A DNA stretch of 64,000 nucleotides from Spirometra erinaceieuropaei. Its lineage: Eukaryota; Platyhelminthes; Cestoda; Diphyllobothriidea; Diphyllobothriidae. The DNA is taken from contig CACRXP010000033.1 in the NCBI GenBank assembly GCA_902702965.1, positions 1,536,354-1,600,353 of the forward strand, in the 5' to 3' direction. This document shows positions 61,578 to 64,000 of the stretch, piece by piece; the first letter of the stretch is position 1; every line of letters begins with the position of its first letter. Below the pieces are notes generated by a model. That model was not told the DNA's origin. It worked only from the letters and a program-made list of their open reading frames with translations, and did not search any database. The position numbers and the translations under genes were made by a program.

Positions 61578-62684
61578 TACCCTGCCAGCACATGGCCCCT
61601 TCATAGGCGAGGCTGGGAAGTGGCTGTGCGGGGCCAGAACCCCCTTTGGATTGAAAAATTTTGAATCGTATTTGCATCAAAAGTTATGTTTCAAAAGCAC
61701 CACTCATTGTACTTTCTCTGGTATTAAAAGGAACTAATTTATCAAAAGTGGCTTATAAATCATGGAAAAAGCATTTGTTTATGCCGACGGGTCGCGGATA
61801 ATGTCGTGCGTTAACCAATGCTGTTTTCATGCTCTTAATAACTGTCTTAGTTAAGTTATGTATCTTATGCCAATTGTTTGGGTATTTACTCACAAACCAG
61901 TTCAAGTAGTCGACTTGTAGTTCTATGTATGTACTAGTTAGCATTGGTGTTCATAGTCCACCTATACAAATTTTTAATCATTTTTTACTGAATATCCAAA
62001 GCAATTATGAAGCGTAATTACTGTGGCTCTCACCGAACCACCATATACAAGCACATTAAGCGCCAGATGAAGGCATATTATGAGGCCACTGAAGAGCCTG
62101 AGTCTGAGGTTCTTTCAACATCGACAGCAGTTGGAAATCAATCCCCTGAACGAGAAATGCCTATTCTGGGCTCTGAAACTTCTGCCGGCAGGTATTATGT
62201 GTGTGCGCCTCAGGGGACTCATCATACAGGTCGATATTTTAAAGGAGTGTCAAATGTGGGTGGAAATCTGGCGTCCCCTGCGCATTTTTTCGCTGGTGTG
62301 GCCAGGCGGGGCTGTCGTGTTGAATTCCCCGTCACAGCCCCTTCTACAGTCCCACCAAGCCCCTTCATAGCCCCCTCTAGCCCCGCCATATTTGAGGGGT
62401 TACGCGGGGCCGATGCTGGCAGTGTTAATTATAGGTTGACCAGACCCAAAGTCTAGTTGGTCTCCTTAGCAAATAGCCATTTTGCGCTAATAAACTCGAT
62501 CCTCTGCTATTCCCGCGAAGCTGTAAATTTTATTTCGCCGGTGGGGCCAGGCGGGGCTGTCGTGTTGAACGTCTCACCAAAGCCCCTTCCACAGCCCCGC
62601 CAAGCCCCTTCATAGACCCCCATCAAGCCCCGCCATTTTAGATGGGACTAGGCGGGGCTAGGAGGGGCTGGTGCTGGCAGGGTA
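61578..62684. mobile_element. GC-rich element with 14-bp terminal inverted repeats (~1.1 kb)
   Basis: TACCCTGCCAGCAC at the left end (61578-61591) is exactly inverted as GTGCTGGCAGGGTA at the right end (62671-62684); imperfect pairing (CAGCCCCT/AGGGGCTG-like) continues inward. Two internal ~150-bp GC-rich modules (62285-62430 and 62535-62684) share GGCCAGGCGGGGCTGTCGTG. No clear target duplication was seen, so the superfamily is unknown. It encloses the ORF at 62007. Confidence 0.55.
62007..62456 (+). CDS. Unrecognised small ORF inside the 61578-62684 element
   Basis: 149 codons from ATG to TAG. The N-terminus MKRNYCGSHRTTIYKHIKR is basic and coherent, followed by an acidic stretch (YEATEEPESEV). 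From about residue 90 the frame runs through the GC-rich repeat module and becomes Pro-rich, so the real coding part is probably only the first 60 or so residues. A plausible donor (GCAG|GTATTA) lies at 62192/62193, so it may be the first exon of a spliced, now truncated, transposon gene. No catalytic motif is visible and no function is assigned. Confidence 0.35.
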   Translation: MKRNYCGSHRTTIYKHIKRQMKAYYEATEEPESEVLSTSTAVGNQSPEREMPILGSETSAGRYYVCAPQGTHHTGRYFKGVSNVGGNLASPAHFFAGVARRGCRVEFPVTAPSTVPPSPFIAPSSPAIFEGLRGADAGSVNYRLTRPKV

Positions 62685-63329
62685 TGGTCACTGAGTTGAT
62701 TAGAACACGCGAATGGTTAAAAAAACCGAGTAACTCTCGTAGAAGATAAATCGGCATATCCTTGGAGGTAAAAGATAAATATCTACAGTGCATCATTTCC
62801 AGATACATAGGAAAAGTATATTAATTTCAGGGATGCAGCTTGACGCTAAAGACTTATTAATATTTATTAGCTAAGTTGAGAGACGTATTTTACCACACCT
62901 AGGAGGACGGATCTTAAAGATTCAATACGTCACGGAAATATGCAAATGTTGGCATAGTGAGCAGGTTGCTTACGATCCGGGAAATGTAGGTAGTGCTCAC
63001 TGAGCAAAAGGGGGGAAGTAGGTGGGTAGACGAATCAACAGAGGACGAAGCAGTTAGTGAACATAATATTAGGTTTTCGACCAAAATCAACTGCGATCAA
63101 AGGACCAATTGTCTGATATTTGTCCTTACAAAGAACTGGATTGATGCTGATTAATCTTGGTTCATTGTACAGCTTAGCGAGAGTGACAGTGTCATCCTGC
63201 TGTAGGAATATTGCTTGTACGCTCAGCAAGTGGAGAAGATTGATGTTCGGTAAATTTTCTGGCGGAAAACTTTTGCTATCATGAGGGGTGAATTATCTGT
63301 GCTAAACCAGCATGACTTTCTTACCGGAC
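62685..63329. other. No recognised feature
   Basis: AT-rich DNA with short frames only. Confidence 0.4.
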
Positions 63330-63490
63330 ATCTGGATATCGATCGGGCTTATTGTCGCGTGTTCGAATCGCCAGAGTAATCGCGTTTTTCACAATTGGGT
63401 CAAAATGGACTGGATCATTGTCTAGGGCGCTGTAAGCAGCGCTATGCAGCATGAATGTTCGAGAAAAAGAGCAAAAACGGTAAATTACTC
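63330..63490 (+). mobile_element. Second tRNA-derived SINE type, copy 2 (partial)
   Basis: B box CGTGTTCGAATCG at about 63352, followed by GTTTTTCACAATTGGGTCAA and ending CGGTAAATTACTC, the same body as at 42417-42615. The A box is lost. Confidence 0.45.
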
Positions 63491-63564
63491 TCTCTGGTTG
63501 ACGCGAGATATTAGAGGGGTAAATATAAAGAAGCAGAATTGGGGAAATATATAGCAGCATAAAA

Positions 63565-63650
63565 ACCTTTGAAAAGTCAGTTGGCAAACATGTGTAACGG
63601 CACCTAATAACTGGGTCAGTACATCTAAATGGGTAGTGCAGTTTACCGGC
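63565..63650 (-). mobile_element. Short Penelope 3'-end remnant
   Basis: The minus strand carries TACCCATTTAGATGTACTG, a diverged GTTA...CCG...ACATG block and TTTGCCAACTGACTTTT, in the same order as the element at 5040-5380. It is too short to contain coding sequence. Confidence 0.5.
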
Positions 63651-64000
63651 CACGCTCGAAATGACATTATGCCACTCGCTCGAATGTCCGGTATTGCTCG
63701 ACGGAATGATGTGGGCAAGTTAGTCGCTTTTATGGAAACATGCGCAATCGGCGACGCGAGTGAAAGGTCTTGAAAAGCAATCATCAGGAATTGGTTAGAC
63801 AATTGGAAGAACGAGATTTTTTGTCGCGTCGGCAATTTGTTTAATGATAATGCGCGCTCTAGCGTGTAAGTCCTGGTCGAGAACTTGTAATTACACAAAT
63901 TATATCCTCGTGAAAACGGCCTTGCATGCTGCTTCACCAGGTTCTTGCCCGGTTAATGCAACCTACCTTGGTGGGTTATTTGCCATTCACATTCCATACC
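63651..64000. other. Unassigned right edge
   Basis: A 150-codon open frame on the minus strand (63485-63937) overlaps the SINE and the Penelope remnant; its upstream part has no recognisable domain. Confidence 0.3.

Noticed and set aside
63485..63937. 150-codon minus-strand frame as a host gene
   Set aside because: Its downstream end overlaps the second-type SINE and the Penelope remnant; the upstream part has no motif and could be chance.

Overview
The window reads as a gene-poor, repeat-rich stretch of an animal nuclear genome. No prokaryotic operons, rRNA or intact tRNA genes are visible. Recognisable protein sequence is either short single-domain exons with GT-AG splice sites or decayed retrotransposons. 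The repeat mix is a Penelope-like element with a GIY-YIG nuclease, RTE-like and CR1-like LINEs, LINEs ending in a zinc-finger-like segment, tRNA-derived SINEs and TA-flanked foldback elements. This fits a parasitic flatworm, most likely a diphyllobothriidean tapeworm. The organism is an inference from repeat content, not a proof.

The main host-gene signal is on the minus strand between 38469 and 11528. Ten separate 87-nt exons each encode one C2H2 zinc finger. All ten have an AG acceptor, a GT donor, the same phase (1-1) and the same finger-to-finger spacing as classical TGEKP-linked fingers. Introns are 0.8 to 6.2 kb. In transcription order I call them F1 (38383-38469), F2 (33894-33980), F3 (32335-32421), F4 (30381-30467), F5 (29473-29559), F6 (23160-23246), F7 (18856-18942), F8 (17019-17105), F9 (14779-14865) and F10 (11528-11614). 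Two decayed relatives lie among them (34159-34240 and 22311-22345). Because all exons are symmetric and no junction can make a stop codon, any subset or order would stay in frame. This could be one poly-finger transcription factor or a combinatorial finger cassette gene. First and last exons were not found and may lie outside the window.

Layout: 1-11.5 kb holds a truncated Penelope-like element with inverted end repeats (5.0-6.9 kb), a tandem duplication (3.5-4.1 kb) and much unassigned DNA. 11.5-38.5 kb is the finger-exon array, its introns filled with SINEs, a composite repeat family, foldback elements, LINE remnants (25.9-28.0 and 35.4-36.1 kb) and triplet microsatellites. 38.8-49.3 kb carries four large foldback elements and an RTE-like reverse transcriptase (43.8-45.4 kb). 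47.3-48.4 kb is a cluster of inverted composite repeats separated by triplet repeats. 50.2-54.9 kb holds two decayed LINE copies. 59.1-61.2 kb holds a nearly readable CR1-like reverse transcriptase on the minus strand. 61.6-62.7 kb is a GC-rich element with inverted ends and a small ORF. A perfect 28-bp palindrome lies at 57716-57743.
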